Source of the DNA: Oxalobacteraceae bacterium
GTDB taxonomy: Bacteria > Pseudomonadota > Gammaproteobacteria > Burkholderiales > Burkholderiaceae_D
DNA: 64,000 nt
Direction: 5' to 3'
Assembly (NCBI GenBank): GCA_947374865.1
Contig: CANCDR010000003.1
Coordinates: 62,001 to 126,000, forward strand
The translations under genes were made by a program, and so were the position numbers. Shown here in pieces: positions 7,310-16,476 of the stretch; positions within the stretch are counted from its first letter, which is position 1; every line of letters starts with the position of its first letter. The notes beneath the pieces were generated by a model. It was not told the DNA's origin. It searched no databases and saw only the letters and a program-made list of their open reading frames with translations.

Positions 7310-8593
7310 TTATTTCATAAACGGGCCCCAGGTAGGCTCTTGCACGTCACCTATCTGAGTAGTAAGACTTTGTTTGATGCGACCATCAACCGAGACGACT
7401 GCGAGGGTTCCGCGACCGCCAGATCTAGTTGCGTACATGATATAACGACCGTTCGGTGCAAAGCTAGGGGATTCGTCGAATCCGGCCTCTGTCAGGCGTA
7501 ATTCCTGGTTTTGCAGCAGATCCAGGGCGAAAAGCTGGAATTTTCCGCCTCGGCGAGAGATGTATGCCAGGGTTTTGCCATCCGGTGCAATACGCGGGCT
7601 GATATTGTAATCCCCCGAAAACGTGATCCGTTTGGCTTCGCCGCCGGTGACGGACATGCGATAAATTTGTGGCCCACCGCTGCGGTCGCTGGTAAAAAAC
7701 AGACTTTGGCCGTCAGGCGAAAAACGCGCTTCGGTATCGATACCGTTCGAATAACTGATCCGCCGCAGGCCGCTGCCGTCGGCATTGGCGATGTAAATTT
7801 GTCCCAGACCGCTGGCCGACAAGGTCATTACCAGCTGGCTGCCATCGGGCGACCAAGAGGGCGCCGAATTGGTGCCCTTTAGATTGGCGACCAGGGTGCG
7901 CTGGCTGGTGACGAGGTTTTGTACATACACGATGGCTTTTTGTTTTTCGAACGAGACGTAGGCGATTTTTGTACCGTCTGGCGACCAGGAAGGGGACATG
8001 ATCGGCTGATTCGAATTCAGCGCGACGCGCGCATCTTCACCATCGGCATCCGCGACTTCAATGCGAAACTGGGTATTGGCGGCGTTTTTGACGACGTAGG
8101 CAATCCGGGTTGCAAATACGCCGGGCACACCGAGTAATTTTTCAAAGACATCATCGGCAATTTGATGACTGCTCACGCGCGCTCGGGCCGGAATGCTGAG
8201 GATCGAGTGGGCCGACAGTTCGACGCCCTTGATGGTGTCGATTAATTTGTAGCGCACATCCAGCCGGCCATCGGCCAGACGCTGCACACTTCCCACGACC
8301 AGCGCGTCGGCACCACGGGATTTCCAGTCACTTAAATTGATAGACGTGGTCTCAGACATGACGGCACCGGCATCGATCACCTTGAAGTAGCCACTGCGCG
8401 CCAAGTCGGCGCGAATGATGTCGCTGATCTTTTGCGGTGCCATCGCTTCATTGGCAAAGGTGGCGATGGCAACGGGAATCTGGCTGGCGCCGACACCAAA
8501 AATTTCGACCCGTAATTGCGCCTGCGCGTTCAAGCTCGCAGTCAGTCCAATGAGTACAAGGGCACGTATAAGGAATGTCTTCATCATGATCAT
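7310..8593 (-). CDS. tolB: Tol-Pal translocation protein TolB
   Basis: 427 residues: signal peptide ending LNAQA (about residue 25), an N-terminal TolB domain, then a six-bladed beta-propeller from about 190 built of WSPDGTKIAYVS-like repeats (APSWSPDGSQLVM, EARFSPDGQSLFF). It is a periplasmic protein that shuttles between Pal and TolA. The start overlaps the tolA stop by four bases (ATGA). MIMMKTF offers alternative starts two and three codons in. Confidence 0.96.
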   Translation of the reverse strand: MIMMKTFLIRALVLIGLTASLNAQAQLRVEIFGVGASQIPVAIATFANEAMAPQKISDIIRADLARSGYFKVIDAGAVMSETTSINLSDWKSRGADALVVGSVQRLADGRLDVRYKLIDTIKGVELSAHSILSIPARARVSSHQIADDVFEKLLGVPGVFATRIAYVVKNAANTQFRIEVADADGEDARVALNSNQPIMSPSWSPDGTKIAYVSFEKQKAIVYVQNLVTSQRTLVANLKGTNSAPSWSPDGSQLVMTLSASGLGQIYIANADGSGLRRISYSNGIDTEARFSPDGQSLFFTSDRSGGPQIYRMSVTGGEAKRITFSGDYNISPRIAPDGKTLAYISRRGGKFQLFALDLLQNQELRLTEAGFDESPSFAPNGRYIMYATRSGGRGTLAVVSVDGRIKQSLTTQIGDVQEPTWGPFMK

Positions 8594-9402
8594 TGGTCTT
8601 TCGGATGTTGGCTCACGCTAATACTGGAAGGAACGCTGCCGTTTTTGTCCGTCGGGTAAGGCTGCGATTTTTCGATCGCATTTAATACCGCTTCGTCAAA
8701 ACCTGGCACGCCGGATGGCTTGTTCTTTTTAATCGGCCGGCGAATCGATCCATCGGGCAGTAGCTCGACAGTATATTCGACAGTCGGGTTGCCGACCATA
8801 TTTTCAGGCACGCTAAAAATGGTATTGGACTTGATCTTGCCAGCGATCCTGCCCAAATAGCTGGCGTCGCCACGGGCGCCCTGGGTTTTGGCCGACTCGC
8901 CACTACCGCCGCTGCCGGCTTGGGCCATGATGCGCTGCATGTCCTGGGCACGCGCTTTGTCACGCTGGGCCTGCTCGAGCAATTCCTGTTTGCGCTTTTT
9001 GAGATCGACTTTATCTTTTTCTTTCTTCTTCTCCAGGAGTGCCTTTTTCTCGTCTTTTTCGCGCTGTTCGCGGGCTTTTTTCTCTTCCGCTACCTTACGT
9101 TTTTTGTCGGCCTTGAGCGCGATCTCGGGGTCGATCACGGGCGGGATAATTTCTTCGACTTTAGGCGGTGGCGCGACTTCCGGCTCAGGCTCCGGCATTT
9201 CTTCTGGCGTGGGCAGTGGGGCCGCCTGCGTGACCATGGGATCCCAGACTTCGGCTTCAATCACGGTCGGATTCGAGGGTCTTTGCCAAATGGCGCTTAA
9301 AAACAGCAGGCCAACAATAAAAACGTGTACCAGTACAGCCAATACGAAGGCGCGCAGGCGTCCGCTTTCGGCAGGGATGGTGTAGCGTATCACTTCAGTC
9401 AT
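8590..9402 (-). CDS. tolA: Cell envelope integrity protein TolA
   Basis: 270 residues: one membrane segment at about 18-40 (FVLAVLVHVFIVGLLFLSAIW), a Pro/Glu-rich stretch at 65-90, a long Lys/Glu-rich helix at about 95-155 (KKALLEKKKEKDK), a short Gly/Ser linker, and a C-terminal TonB-like domain (TVEYTVELLPDGSIRRP). It spans the periplasm and couples TolQR energy to TolB and Pal. The helical domain is much shorter than in E. coli TolA (about 420 residues), which is common in this group. Confidence 0.95.
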   Translation of the reverse strand: MTEVIRYTIPAESGRLRAFVLAVLVHVFIVGLLFLSAIWQRPSNPTVIEAEVWDPMVTQAAPLPTPEEMPEPEPEVAPPPKVEEIIPPVIDPEIALKADKKRKVAEEKKAREQREKDEKKALLEKKKEKDKVDLKKRKQELLEQAQRDKARAQDMQRIMAQAGSGGSGESAKTQGARGDASYLGRIAGKIKSNTIFSVPENMVGNPTVEYTVELLPDGSIRRPIKKNKPSGVPGFDEAVLNAIEKSQPYPTDKNGSVPSSISVSQHPKDQ

Positions 9403-9408
9403 GGCGCA

Positions 9409-9843
9409 TCATTGCTTGGTGGCGAGCCCGACACGTTGAATGCCGATTTTCTTGGCTTCGGAAATCATCACGATCACTTCATCGTATTTAATGTCTTTGT
9501 CGCCCGAGATCATGACGGGCACTTCGGGATATTGCACATGCAGGGCGCGCAGTCGCATGAGGAGTGCCTCACGACTGGCCATGCTTTCCGGTGTCTGTGA
9601 GGCGTGTTTGCTACCACTCAGACCGATCGTCGCAGCCGTATTGGGTTGCAGGGCGATCTGGATGTATTCGCTGGGAGCCTGCGGCGATTGGGCCGCCGTC
9701 GGCAGGTTGATCACACCAGGATTAAACAGGGGCGACGCGACCATAAAAATCACCAGTAATACCAGCATCACGTCGATATAAGGGACGACATTAATTTCCG
9801 CTTTGAGGCGGCGACCACGACGGCCGCGCATGGATATGGCCAT
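9409..9843 (-). CDS. tolR: Tol-Pal proton channel protein TolR
   Basis: 144 residues of the ExbD/TolR family: a basic N terminus (MAISMRGRRGRRLKAEINVV), one membrane helix starting YIDVMLVLLVIFMVASPL with the conserved proton-carrying Asp, and a periplasmic domain. The start at 9843 is chosen because AAGGAG lies six bases upstream and overlaps the tolQ stop codon. An upstream extension to 9933 lies inside tolQ and is not needed. Confidence 0.95.
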   Translation of the reverse strand: MAISMRGRRGRRLKAEINVVPYIDVMLVLLVIFMVASPLFNPGVINLPTAAQSPQAPSEYIQIALQPNTAATIGLSGSKHASQTPESMASREALLMRLRALHVQYPEVPVMISGDKDIKYDEVIVMISEAKKIGIQRVGLATKQ

Positions 9844-9853
9844 TCGAATCTCC

Positions 9854-10552
9854 TTAGCGGGATTTGCGCTGCAAGTCGTTGGCAAATTCTTCGATGCCAC
9901 ATTCAAAACGCATCGCCAGGCGGTCTGCTTCATTGGTCAAACGGTTATAAGCCAATACCGCAGGAATCGCCGCAAACAGACCGACCGCTGTGGCGACCAA
10001 GGCCTCTGCGATACCTGGCGCGACTGCTGCCAGAGTCGTTTGCTGGGCATTGCTCAGACCAACGAAGGCATTCATGATGCCCCATACCGTGCCAAACAGG
10101 CCGACGTAGGGTGACACCGATCCGACCGAAGCAAGAAACGCCAGATCAGATTCCAGTACATCCATTTCACGTTGGTAGGCAATCTGCATGGCGCGCCGCG
10201 CGCTGTCGACCATGTGGCTGGCATCCCCGCCACCTTTGTTGGCAAACGCCAATTTGGTTTTATTAAATTCGATTTGGCCGGCATCGATGATGCGTTTTAA
10301 AGCGCCGGAGTGATCAAGTCGGCGCCGGTTTTGTGTTTGATCATTATCCTGATTGTTCGGGTCGCCGAGGAAAGGGAGAATCCGTTCGCATTCATCGGTT
10401 TGAAATTTGGCTTTGCGGATGGCGGCCGATTTAAGCATGATGTGCCACCAGCTTTTCAACGATACCAGGACCAGTATTGCCAGTACGCCCTGCACGATGA
10501 TGGAGGCGTCGGTAATGAGTTTGAGGATGGGCAGATCAATAATGACTGACAT
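9854..10552 (-). CDS. tolQ: Tol-Pal proton channel protein TolQ
   Basis: 232 residues of the MotA/TolQ/ExbB family with three membrane segments: about 15-36 (ASIIVQGVLAILVLVSL), about 140 (VGLFGTVWGIMNAF) and about 175 (EALVATAVGLFAAIPAVLAYN). The two conserved channel segments are intact. It forms the inner-membrane motor with TolR. The 104 bases between ybgC and tolQ hold no gene, so a second promoter is possible there. Confidence 0.96.
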   Translation of the reverse strand: MSVIIDLPILKLITDASIIVQGVLAILVLVSLKSWWHIMLKSAAIRKAKFQTDECERILPFLGDPNNQDNDQTQNRRRLDHSGALKRIIDAGQIEFNKTKLAFANKGGGDASHMVDSARRAMQIAYQREMDVLESDLAFLASVGSVSPYVGLFGTVWGIMNAFVGLSNAQQTTLAAVAPGIAEALVATAVGLFAAIPAVLAYNRLTNEADRLAMRFECGIEEFANDLQRKSR

Positions 10553-10656
10553 GGGCGTGACTTTTTCAATAAGTGATATGTTAAACCGGATGCGCTGTCC
10601 GGATCCGTTCTGTTACAAATTTCAAGCCGTTCAAACTTCGTGTTCCAACCTCGCGA

Positions 10657-11124
10657 TCAAACGGTAATACGGTCGATAATCTCAGAGGGAATCGGTCCAG
10701 GGCGCAAGCTCACGGTATCGACGCAGCCCACCTTGATACTGCCGCTGGCCAGCAAAATGCGCTGCGCGCCTTCGGTGCGCCATGCCTGCTGGGTAAAGTG
10801 GACTGAAGCCCGGCCAAGTTTTTCGGTGACCACACTGAGCGTGAGCACGTCATCCAATTTTGCAGGGGCATGATAATCGACTGCCGTACTTTTGACTACG
10901 AACATCATGCGATGTTTTTCCGTCATAAGCTGCTGGCTGATGCCGTGCGCGCGCAGCCATTCGGTACGCGCACGTTCGAAAAACTTCAGATAATTGGCAT
11001 AAAAGACGATCCCGCCGGCATCCGTGTCTTCGTAGTAGACCCGCAGCGTCCAGAAAAAAGGCGCGGCCGGGGCGCCTTCTAATGCACCAATATCTGCGGA
11101 AGCGGTATTAAGAGCGTTTGACAT
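10657..11124 (-). CDS. ybgC: Acyl-CoA thioesterase YbgC
   Basis: A hotdog-fold thioesterase of the 4-hydroxybenzoyl-CoA type with the signature YYEDTDAGGIVFYANYLKFFERART, catalytic Asp in DTDAGG. YbgC proteins hydrolyse short or medium acyl-CoA and are regularly encoded in front of tolQ. I chose the ATG at 11124, giving 155 residues. An in-frame TTG at 11136 would add MRRL. Both lie inside the 3' end of ydfG, so the two genes overlap and are probably cotranscribed. Confidence 0.92.
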   Translation of the reverse strand: MSNALNTASADIGALEGAPAAPFFWTLRVYYEDTDAGGIVFYANYLKFFERARTEWLRAHGISQQLMTEKHRMMFVVKSTAVDYHAPAKLDDVLTLSVVTEKLGRASVHFTQQAWRTEGAQRILLASGSIKVGCVDTVSLRPGPIPSEIIDRITV

Positions 11125-11854
11125 TAAACGGCGCAAATCCCTGACAGGTCGGCATCATCTCGATGTAATTAATATTGACGTGTTTGGGCAAGGTAGCGAT
11201 CCAGTAGGCCGTGTCGGCGATGTCGGTGGCTGATAGCGGGACGGTGTTTTCATACACCTTGGCGGCGGCCACATCGTCACCCTTGAAGCGCACATTGGAA
11301 AATTCGGTGCCGCCACACATGCCGGGCGCAATATTGGTCGCCCGTACACCGGTGCCGACCAAGTCAGCGCGCAGGTTGAGGGTGAACTGATCGACAAAGG
11401 CTTTGGTCGCACCGTAGACATTCCCGCCTGGGTAAGGATAGGTGCCGGCTACTGAGCCCAGATTGATCACCGTGCCGCTGCCACGGGCCACCATGGCGGG
11501 CAATATGGCGCGCGTCATGCGCACCAAGCCGCTGCAATTGGTGGCGATCATGGTTTCCCAGTCTTCCAGCGAGGCCGACTGGGCCGGCTCAATGCCGAGC
11601 GCCAGACCGGCGTTATTCACCAGCACATCGATGGCTTGCCAGTCTTGCGGCAGGTCGGCCAACGCCTTATCGATCGAGGCTTGGCCGGTCACGTCCAACT
11701 CTACCGGCAGTAAGGCACTGCCCAGCTCTTTGGCCAGCGCCTGCAGGCGATCGGTGCGTCTGCCGGCTGCGATGACGCGATGGCCATGGGCGACGAAGGT
11801 GCGGGCGATTTGCGCACCAAAGCCAGCGGTAGCGCCAGTGACGAGGATTATCAT
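11108..11854 (-). CDS. ydfG: NADP-dependent 3-hydroxy acid dehydrogenase (short-chain dehydrogenase)
   Basis: 248 residues, the same length as E. coli YdfG and recognisably collinear with it. It has the Rossmann motif TGATAGFG at the N terminus, NNAG at 80-83, and the catalytic Ser134, Tyr147 and Lys151 (YGATK). The C terminus contains the YdfG-like GGTEFSNVRFKGDD and HVNINYIEMMP. YdfG oxidises L-allo-threonine and 3-hydroxy acids and reduces malonic semialdehyde in the cytoplasm. It lies first in the ybgC-tol gene string and overlaps ybgC. Confidence 0.9.
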   Translation of the reverse strand: MIILVTGATAGFGAQIARTFVAHGHRVIAAGRRTDRLQALAKELGSALLPVELDVTGQASIDKALADLPQDWQAIDVLVNNAGLALGIEPAQSASLEDWETMIATNCSGLVRMTRAILPAMVARGSGTVINLGSVAGTYPYPGGNVYGATKAFVDQFTLNLRADLVGTGVRATNIAPGMCGGTEFSNVRFKGDDVAAAKVYENTVPLSATDIADTAYWIATLPKHVNINYIEMMPTCQGFAPFNVKRS

Positions 11855-11975
11855 GAGAGGCGTTCCTTGAATGAGTAATTTGATAATAAAATAGTAAAAT
11901 CAGGCTTAACAGGCAAAATTGTAGCCGATCGCGCCTTGCTTGGGCTTGCAAGAGATGTAAGTGGCGCGTTACGTC

Positions 11976-12004
11976 TTGCTCTTGGCAGGTCCTTGCCGTA
12001 AAAT
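11976..12004 (+). promoter_or_regulatory. Candidate sigma-70 promoter of glyA
   Basis: TTGCTC at 11976-11981 and TAAAAT at 11999-12004 are 17 bases apart. Transcription would start near 12011, just before the ZTP riboswitch. This is a match by eye only. Confidence 0.45.
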
Positions 12005-12017
12005 TCACAGACCATTT

Positions 12018-12120
12018 CGTCTCACGTGACTGGCGAAAAAAACTGGCTTCATTGGCCGGCAATAGGTGGGTTTCCACCGGGGAGCGTGAGATTTCAAACA
12101 GCCGTGCGCCTGGGCAGCCA
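12018..12120 (+). promoter_or_regulatory. ZTP (pfl) riboswitch in the glyA leader
   Basis: The leader carries the conserved blocks of the pfl/ZTP motif in order: CTCACGTGACTGGCG (12021-12035), CCACCGGGGAGCGTGAG (12074-12090) and CCGTGCGCCTGGGCAG (12102-12117). CTCACG (12021-12026) pairs with CGTGAG (12085-12090) to close the first domain. The class senses ZTP/ZMP, a sign of low 10-formyl-tetrahydrofolate, and typically raises expression of one-carbon genes such as glyA. Downstream, GGCAGCC (12113-12119) can pair with GGCTGCC (12140-12146), and a run of eight Ts lies at 12157-12164. A transcription-termination switch is likely, but the exact pairing is unclear. Confidence 0.9.
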
Positions 12121-12220
12121 AGATGGAAAGAACAGTTGAGGCTGCCGCTATTCCCATTTTTTTTCTGGCCCTCATTCGGTTCGCTCTTGCCGTTGCCGAC
12201 CTATTTTATTTGGAGAATTC

Positions 12221-13468
12221 ATGTTTTCAAAAGACCTTACCTTAGCCCGCGTTGATCCCGAATTATGGGCTGCCGTGCAGCTGGAAAACAGCCGCCAGCA
12301 AGACCATATCGAACTGATCGCTTCCGAAAACTACACCTCGCCAGCCGTCATGGAAGCCCAGGGTTCGCAGCTGACCAACAAATACGCGGAAGGCTATCCC
12401 GGCAAGCGCTATTACGGCGGCTGTGAATATGTCGACGTGGCCGAAACCCTGGCCATCGAGCGGGCCAAGACCTTGTTTGGCGCCGACGCTGCCAACGTGC
12501 AGCCGAACTCCGGTTCGCAGGCCAATCAGGCGGTATTTTTTGCGATGCTTAAACCGGGCGACACCATCATGGGTTTGTCACTGGCTGAAGGGGGCCACCT
12601 CACGCATGGCATGGCGCTCAATATGTCGGGTAAGTGGTTCAACGTGGTCTCTTATGGCCTCGATGCCAATGAAGATATCGACTACGCTGCCATGGAAGCC
12701 CTGGCACGTCAGCACAAGCCTAAAATGATCATCGCCGGCGCATCGGCCTTTGCGCTGCGCATCGACTTTGAGCGCTTCAGTAAAATTGCCAAGGAAGTCG
12801 GCGCGTATTTTCTGGTCGATATGGCGCACTACGCTGGCCTGATCGCTGCCGGGGTGTATCCGAACCCGGTGCCATTCGCCGACTTTGTCACCTCGACCAC
12901 GCATAAATCCCTGCGCGGCCCGCGCGGCGGCATCATCCTCATGAAGTCCGAATTCGAGAAAGTCATTAATTCCGCGATCTTCCCTGGTATTCAGGGTGGT
13001 CCGCTCATGCATGTGATCGCCGGCAAAGCCGTCGCCTTCAAAGAAGCGCTGGCACCGGAATTCAAGATCTACCAGCAGCAAGTCCTGAAAAATGCCGATG
13101 CGCTGGCAAAGACCCTTATCGCGCGCGGTCTGCGGATTGTTTCTGGTCGCACCGAATCGCATGTGATGTTAGTCGATCTGCGCGCCAAGAATATCACCGG
13201 CAAAGTAGCCGAAGCCATTCTCGGCGCAGCGCACATGACCTGTAATAAAAATGCGATTCCTAATGATCCGGAAAAGCCTTTCGTTACTTCTGGCATTCGT
13301 CTGGGCAGCCCGGCCATGACGACGCGTGGTTTTAAAGAAGCCGAAGCGATCAAGGTAGGTCATTTACTAGCCGACGTGTTGGATAATCCAAACGATGCAG
13401 CCACGATCGAACGCGTGAAAGCGGACGTTAAACTGCTCACGGATGCTTTTCCAGTGTACGGAAAATAA
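12221..13468 (+). CDS. glyA: Serine hydroxymethyltransferase
   Basis: 415 residues, the normal bacterial length. The enzyme converts serine and tetrahydrofolate to glycine and 5,10-methylene-tetrahydrofolate. The PLP lysine is Lys229 in [14 protein letters not shown]. Other family segments are [17 protein letters not shown] near the N terminus and [22 protein letters not shown] lies seven bases before the ATG. Control by the ZTP riboswitch in its leader fits its one-carbon role. A strong hairpin terminator follows at 13515. Confidence 0.98.
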   Translation: MFSKDLTLARVDPELWAAVQLENSRQQDHIELIASENYTSPAVMEAQGSQLTNKYAEGYPGKRYYGGCEYVDVAETLAIERAKTLFGADAANVQPNSGSQANQAVFFAMLKPGDTIMGLSLAEGGHLTHGMALNMSGKWFNVVSYGLDANEDIDYAAMEALARQHKPKMIIAGASAFALRIDFERFSKIAKEVGAYFLVDMAHYAGLIAAGVYPNPVPFADFVTSTTHKSLRGPRGGIILMKSEFEKVINSAIFPGIQGGPLMHVIAGKAVAFKEALAPEFKIYQQQVLKNADALAKTLIARGLRIVSGRTESHVMLVDLRAKNITGKVAEAILGAAHMTCNKNAIPNDPEKPFVTSGIRLGSPAMTTRGFKEAEAIKVGHLLADVLDNPNDAATIERVKADVKLLTDAFPVYGK

Positions 13469-13514
13469 GCGTGTATCACGGGATGGCGCTGTTAAAAATG
13501 TGCCATCCTGTCAG

Positions 13515-13538
13515 CGCGTCATCGGACGCGATTTTTTT
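13515..13538 (+). terminator. Intrinsic terminator after glyA
   Basis: CGCGTC (13515-13520) and GACGCG (13525-13530) form a stem with an ATCG loop, followed by ATTTTTTTA. A second hairpin (GGATGGC/GCCATCC) lies just before it. Confidence 0.8.
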
Positions 13539-13630
13539 ATTTTGACGTTAAATTTTGCCACCTGTTAGAAATGACAGGTGTTCGATTGTAGATTTATTTG
13601 TTAGTCTGTAAAACAGAGATCACGCCTTAA

Positions 13631-14119
13631 ATGAAATGTCCATTTTGCCAGCATGATGACACCCAGGTCGTCGATACCCGTCCTTCGGAAGAAGGCGATG
13701 CCATTCGTCGGCGGCGCCGGTGTGTGCAATGTGACAAACGCTTTACGACCCATGAACGGGTGGAGCTGGCCTTGCCAGTGGTGGTCAAGAAAAACGGTAG
13801 CCGTACAGATTTTGATGCTGTCAAACTGCGCTCCAGCCTGATGTTGGCCTTACGCAAACGTCCGGTATCAGCGCAGGCAGTGGACGCAGCAACGCGGCGG
13901 ATTGAAGAAAAACTTTTGTCGAGTGGTGAACGTGAAGTCATGTCAGGACAAATCGGTGAGCTGGTCATGCGCGAACTCAGAGGGCTCGACAAGATCGCCT
14001 ATATTCGCTTTGCTTCGGTCTACAAGAGTTTTGAAGACGTGGCGGAATTTGAAGATGTTATTGCTGAAGTGGGTACCACGACGGGTAGCAGCAAGCTCAA
14101 GGGTGGGAAGAGCAAATGA
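13631..14119 (+). CDS. nrdR: Transcriptional repressor NrdR
   Basis: 162 residues: an N-terminal zinc ribbon with Cys3, Cys6, Cys31 and Cys34 (MKCPFC, CVQC) and an ATP-cone domain at about 49-139 ([16 protein letters not shown]). NrdR senses ATP/dATP and represses ribonucleotide reductase genes. The glyA-nrdR order is common in beta- and gammaproteobacteria. The terminator between them suggests separate transcription. The ribosome binding site is weak. Confidence 0.97.
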   Translation: MKCPFCQHDDTQVVDTRPSEEGDAIRRRRRCVQCDKRFTTHERVELALPVVVKKNGSRTDFDAVKLRSSLMLALRKRPVSAQAVDAATRRIEEKLLSSGEREVMSGQIGELVMRELRGLDKIAYIRFASVYKSFEDVAEFEDVIAEVGTTTGSSKLKGGKSK

Positions 14120-14165
14120 GGTGAACGCATCGCAGCTGCGCATGCTGGGTGGGCGAACAGATTCG

Positions 14166-14804
14166 ATGAAAAAAATCGGGTCTGTTTTTTTTGTCTTTTT
14201 AGTTATTAAATTAACATCTAAAAAGCCCTTTAGAGCGACCGGGTACGCCTTACTGGAAGTACTCGTGGCAATCTTAATTTTAGTCTTTGGTGTGATCGGG
14301 GGCGCGGGTTTGCAGCTAGGTGCAATCCTCACAGTCAAGCAGTCCTCACTGCATGGCGCAGCAACGGCCTTGGCTGCAGAAATTGCCGACAGCATGCGTG
14401 CTAACACGAAGCGCATGGCAGCGGGTGCGAATGACCCATTTTTGCAAATCGATTACAAAAGCTCAGATACGCTAAGTGCCCCCACTGTGAACTGTTTAAC
14501 AGCGAGCTGCAACCCCGATCAATTAGCGGCTTCCGATATTGTCAATTGGGAGTACCGGGTACAAAAAGACTTGCCCGAGGGCCGTGCGCTCATCTGTCGC
14601 GACAGCACACCCTATTCAAGCGGCGCGTTGGTGTGGTCGTGTAGCCGAACCGGTCCGGTCGTCATTAAGCTCGGCTGGCTAGGAAAAACCACTGCCGGCA
14701 CGCTTGAACATGATGCGGGAAAAACCACCGGCATTGGGCCGCCGCGGGTCGTACTGTTGCTTGGTCAATCGGCGCAGCCATTGGAACAGGTGACACAGCC
14801 ATGA
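14166..14804 (+). CDS. pilV: Type IV pilus minor pilin PilV
   Basis: A prepilin-like protein with a basic leader and the cleavage site G^YALLEVLVAILILVFGVIG: Gly at -1, Glu at +5, then a hydrophobic helix. The remaining about 170 residues contain four or more cysteines, as in PilV minor pilins. PilV joins PilW, PilX, PilE and PilY1 in the pilus-tip complex. The ATG at 14166 gives 212 residues. An ATG at 14142 or a GTG at 14121, the latter with a better ribosome binding site (GGGAAG), would lengthen the leader to an unusual 33-45 residues. It starts 46 bases after nrdR and overlaps pilW by four bases. Confidence 0.85.
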   Translation: MKKIGSVFFVFLVIKLTSKKPFRATGYALLEVLVAILILVFGVIGGAGLQLGAILTVKQSSLHGAATALAAEIADSMRANTKRMAAGANDPFLQIDYKSSDTLSAPTVNCLTASCNPDQLAASDIVNWEYRVQKDLPEGRALICRDSTPYSSGALVWSCSRTGPVVIKLGWLGKTTAGTLEHDAGKTTGIGPPRVVLLLGQSAQPLEQVTQP

Positions 14805-15880
14805 AATTAGCTGCTGTGCAAGGCTGGTGGTCGACAAGGACTCGGCAGACTGGCTTAACCATCGTTGAACTGCTGCTGTCGATTACGCTCGGTATGCTGG
14901 TGGTATTGGCTGCCACAGCCTTGTTTGTCGCCTCAAAATCAACGTATGGCGCGGTCGATGATGGGGACAATCTGGAAGTGACAGGTCGCTTTGCGCTAGA
15001 AATGATTGCCCGTAGTGTGCGTCAGGCCGCGTATGTCAATTGGGATAATGAGGACGCTCCCATCAATGTGGCCGATCGTGACGTGGCCAATATTGTGGGT
15101 CTTGATGCCAGCAGTTTGGGGGCAACATCTGCTGGGCTTGAATCGGCAAATTCCAAGGCAGTCAATAACAGTGATGTGCTTGGCCTGCGTTTCTTTGGCG
15201 TTCTGGATGGTCAATCAAAAACGAAAGACACATCAAAAACAAATGACCCATCAATAACGAATGACACATCAGATGGCATGCAAAGCATGCTGCATTGCGG
15301 AGGCGATACAGTACCTCAACCCGACCCATCAGCAAGCCCTGATGAGCAACGGGCTTGGAGTATTTTTTACATCGCCAATAGCAGTTGGAATGAGCCTGAA
15401 CTACGTTGTAAATACAGGGTATTCGACAAAAATAATAATGCGAGTTGGAATTCAGATGCGCTTTTAACGGGGGTTGAATCATTGCAGTTTCTTTATGGTG
15501 TCGATACCGACACCCTTAGCGATGGGATTGCAAACCAGTATATGAACGCCGATGCTGTAAATGCCTTAGACAAAGCACTGACGCTGGTCGGTGCCACGGC
15601 GGAAGAAAAGCAAGCTGATTTCAATCGGCAAACCTTTTGGAAGAAAATTGTTGCCATCAAAGTCGCTGTGCTAGTGCGCGGAACCAACGCCAATCGAACC
15701 GACGCTTTGAATAAAATTTTTGATTTATTTGGTGCCGATTACAGTGCGGCCAAAGCGCAAGTTGATCTGGGAAGCCGAATTGACGAGGCCACCTTGCCCA
15801 AAGCCTCACAAAATCGGCAAAGGAAAGTCTTCAACGCCACGATCTTGTTAAGGAATCCCTCGAAAGGCAGCATTCCATGA
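14801..15880 (+). CDS. pilW: Type IV pilus assembly protein PilW
   Basis: 359 residues with the prepilin site G^LTIVELLLSITLGMLVVLAA after a 22-residue basic leader, followed by ALEMIARSVRQAAYVNW typical of PilW. Residues 139-156 are three tandem six-residue repeats (SKTKDT, SKTNDP, SITNDT). It overlaps both neighbours by four bases (ATGA), showing translational coupling. It is a minor pilin needed for pilus assembly. Confidence 0.9.
   Translation: MKLAAVQGWWSTRTRQTGLTIVELLLSITLGMLVVLAATALFVASKSTYGAVDDGDNLEVTGRFALEMIARSVRQAAYVNWDNEDAPINVADRDVANIVGLDASSLGATSAGLESANSKAVNNSDVLGLRFFGVLDGQSKTKDTSKTNDPSITNDTSDGMQSMLHCGGDTVPQPDPSASPDEQRAWSIFYIANSSWNEPELRCKYRVFDKNNNASWNSDALLTGVESLQFLYGVDTDTLSDGIANQYMNADAVNALDKALTLVGATAEEKQADFNRQTFWKKIVAIKVAVLVRGTNANRTDALNKIFDLFGADYSAAKAQVDLGSRIDEATLPKASQNRQRKVFNATILLRNPSKGSIP
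15215..15268 (+). repeat. Three in-frame 18-base tandem repeats inside pilW
   Basis: Units at 15215-15232, 15233-15250 and 15251-15268 share the pattern TCAAAAACGAAAGACACA with a few changes and keep the reading frame. They encode a hydrophilic Ser/Thr/Asp-rich loop. Changes in copy number would lengthen or shorten the loop without a frameshift. Confidence 0.9.
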
Positions 15881-16476
15881 TGCGCCATGTGGATAAAGCA
15901 CAAGCCGGCGCCACGCTCGTGGTGGTCTTGGTGATGCTGGTGATCGTGATGCTACTTGGGAGCTCTGCGGCGCAAATTGCATTGCAGGGAGAGAAAATGT
16001 CGCGCAATGATCGTGACCGTCAAGTCGCCTTTCAAGCAGCAGAAGCGGCGCTGCGGGATGCCGAAATTGATCTGCAAAACTCGAAGTCCAGTGGCAGTCG
16101 TAGCAGCTTTTTTTCTTCGACAAGTCAGCAGGGCTTTCCGGGGCCGGAGGATGCGGTGTGTGGCACGGCTGGCAATAGTCAGGGTTTGTGTCGGGATGAT
16201 CCAAAGCCTGCGTGGCTACAAGTGGATTTTTTAGAGACGGATGAATCCTCGGCACAGTCTGTCCCCTACGGAAAATTTACCGGCGAAGATTTTCCTACCG
16301 TAGATGGCACCCTGCCGGCTCGTAAGCCGCGCTACATCATTGAATCGAAAAAATATAACTTACCAGGCGCGAGTGCCGATTCGGCAAACTATTTTTATCG
16401 CATCACGGCAGTCGGCTTCGGCATGCGCGATAGCACGCGCGTCATGTTGCAAACCTTTTATCGCAAGGAGGATTGA
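15877..16476 (+). CDS. pilX: Type IV pilus assembly protein PilX
   Basis: 199 residues. The N-terminal helix GATLVVVLVMLVIVMLLGSSA and the segment RQVAFQAAEAALRDAEIDLQ are typical of PilX/PilX_N proteins. Unlike true pilins it lacks Glu at +5, which is normal for this minor pilin. Overlaps of four bases with pilW and pilY1 continue the coupled operon. Confidence 0.9.
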   Translation: MMRHVDKAQAGATLVVVLVMLVIVMLLGSSAAQIALQGEKMSRNDRDRQVAFQAAEAALRDAEIDLQNSKSSGSRSSFFSSTSQQGFPGPEDAVCGTAGNSQGLCRDDPKPAWLQVDFLETDESSAQSVPYGKFTGEDFPTVDGTLPARKPRYIIESKKYNLPGASADSANYFYRITAVGFGMRDSTRVMLQTFYRKED

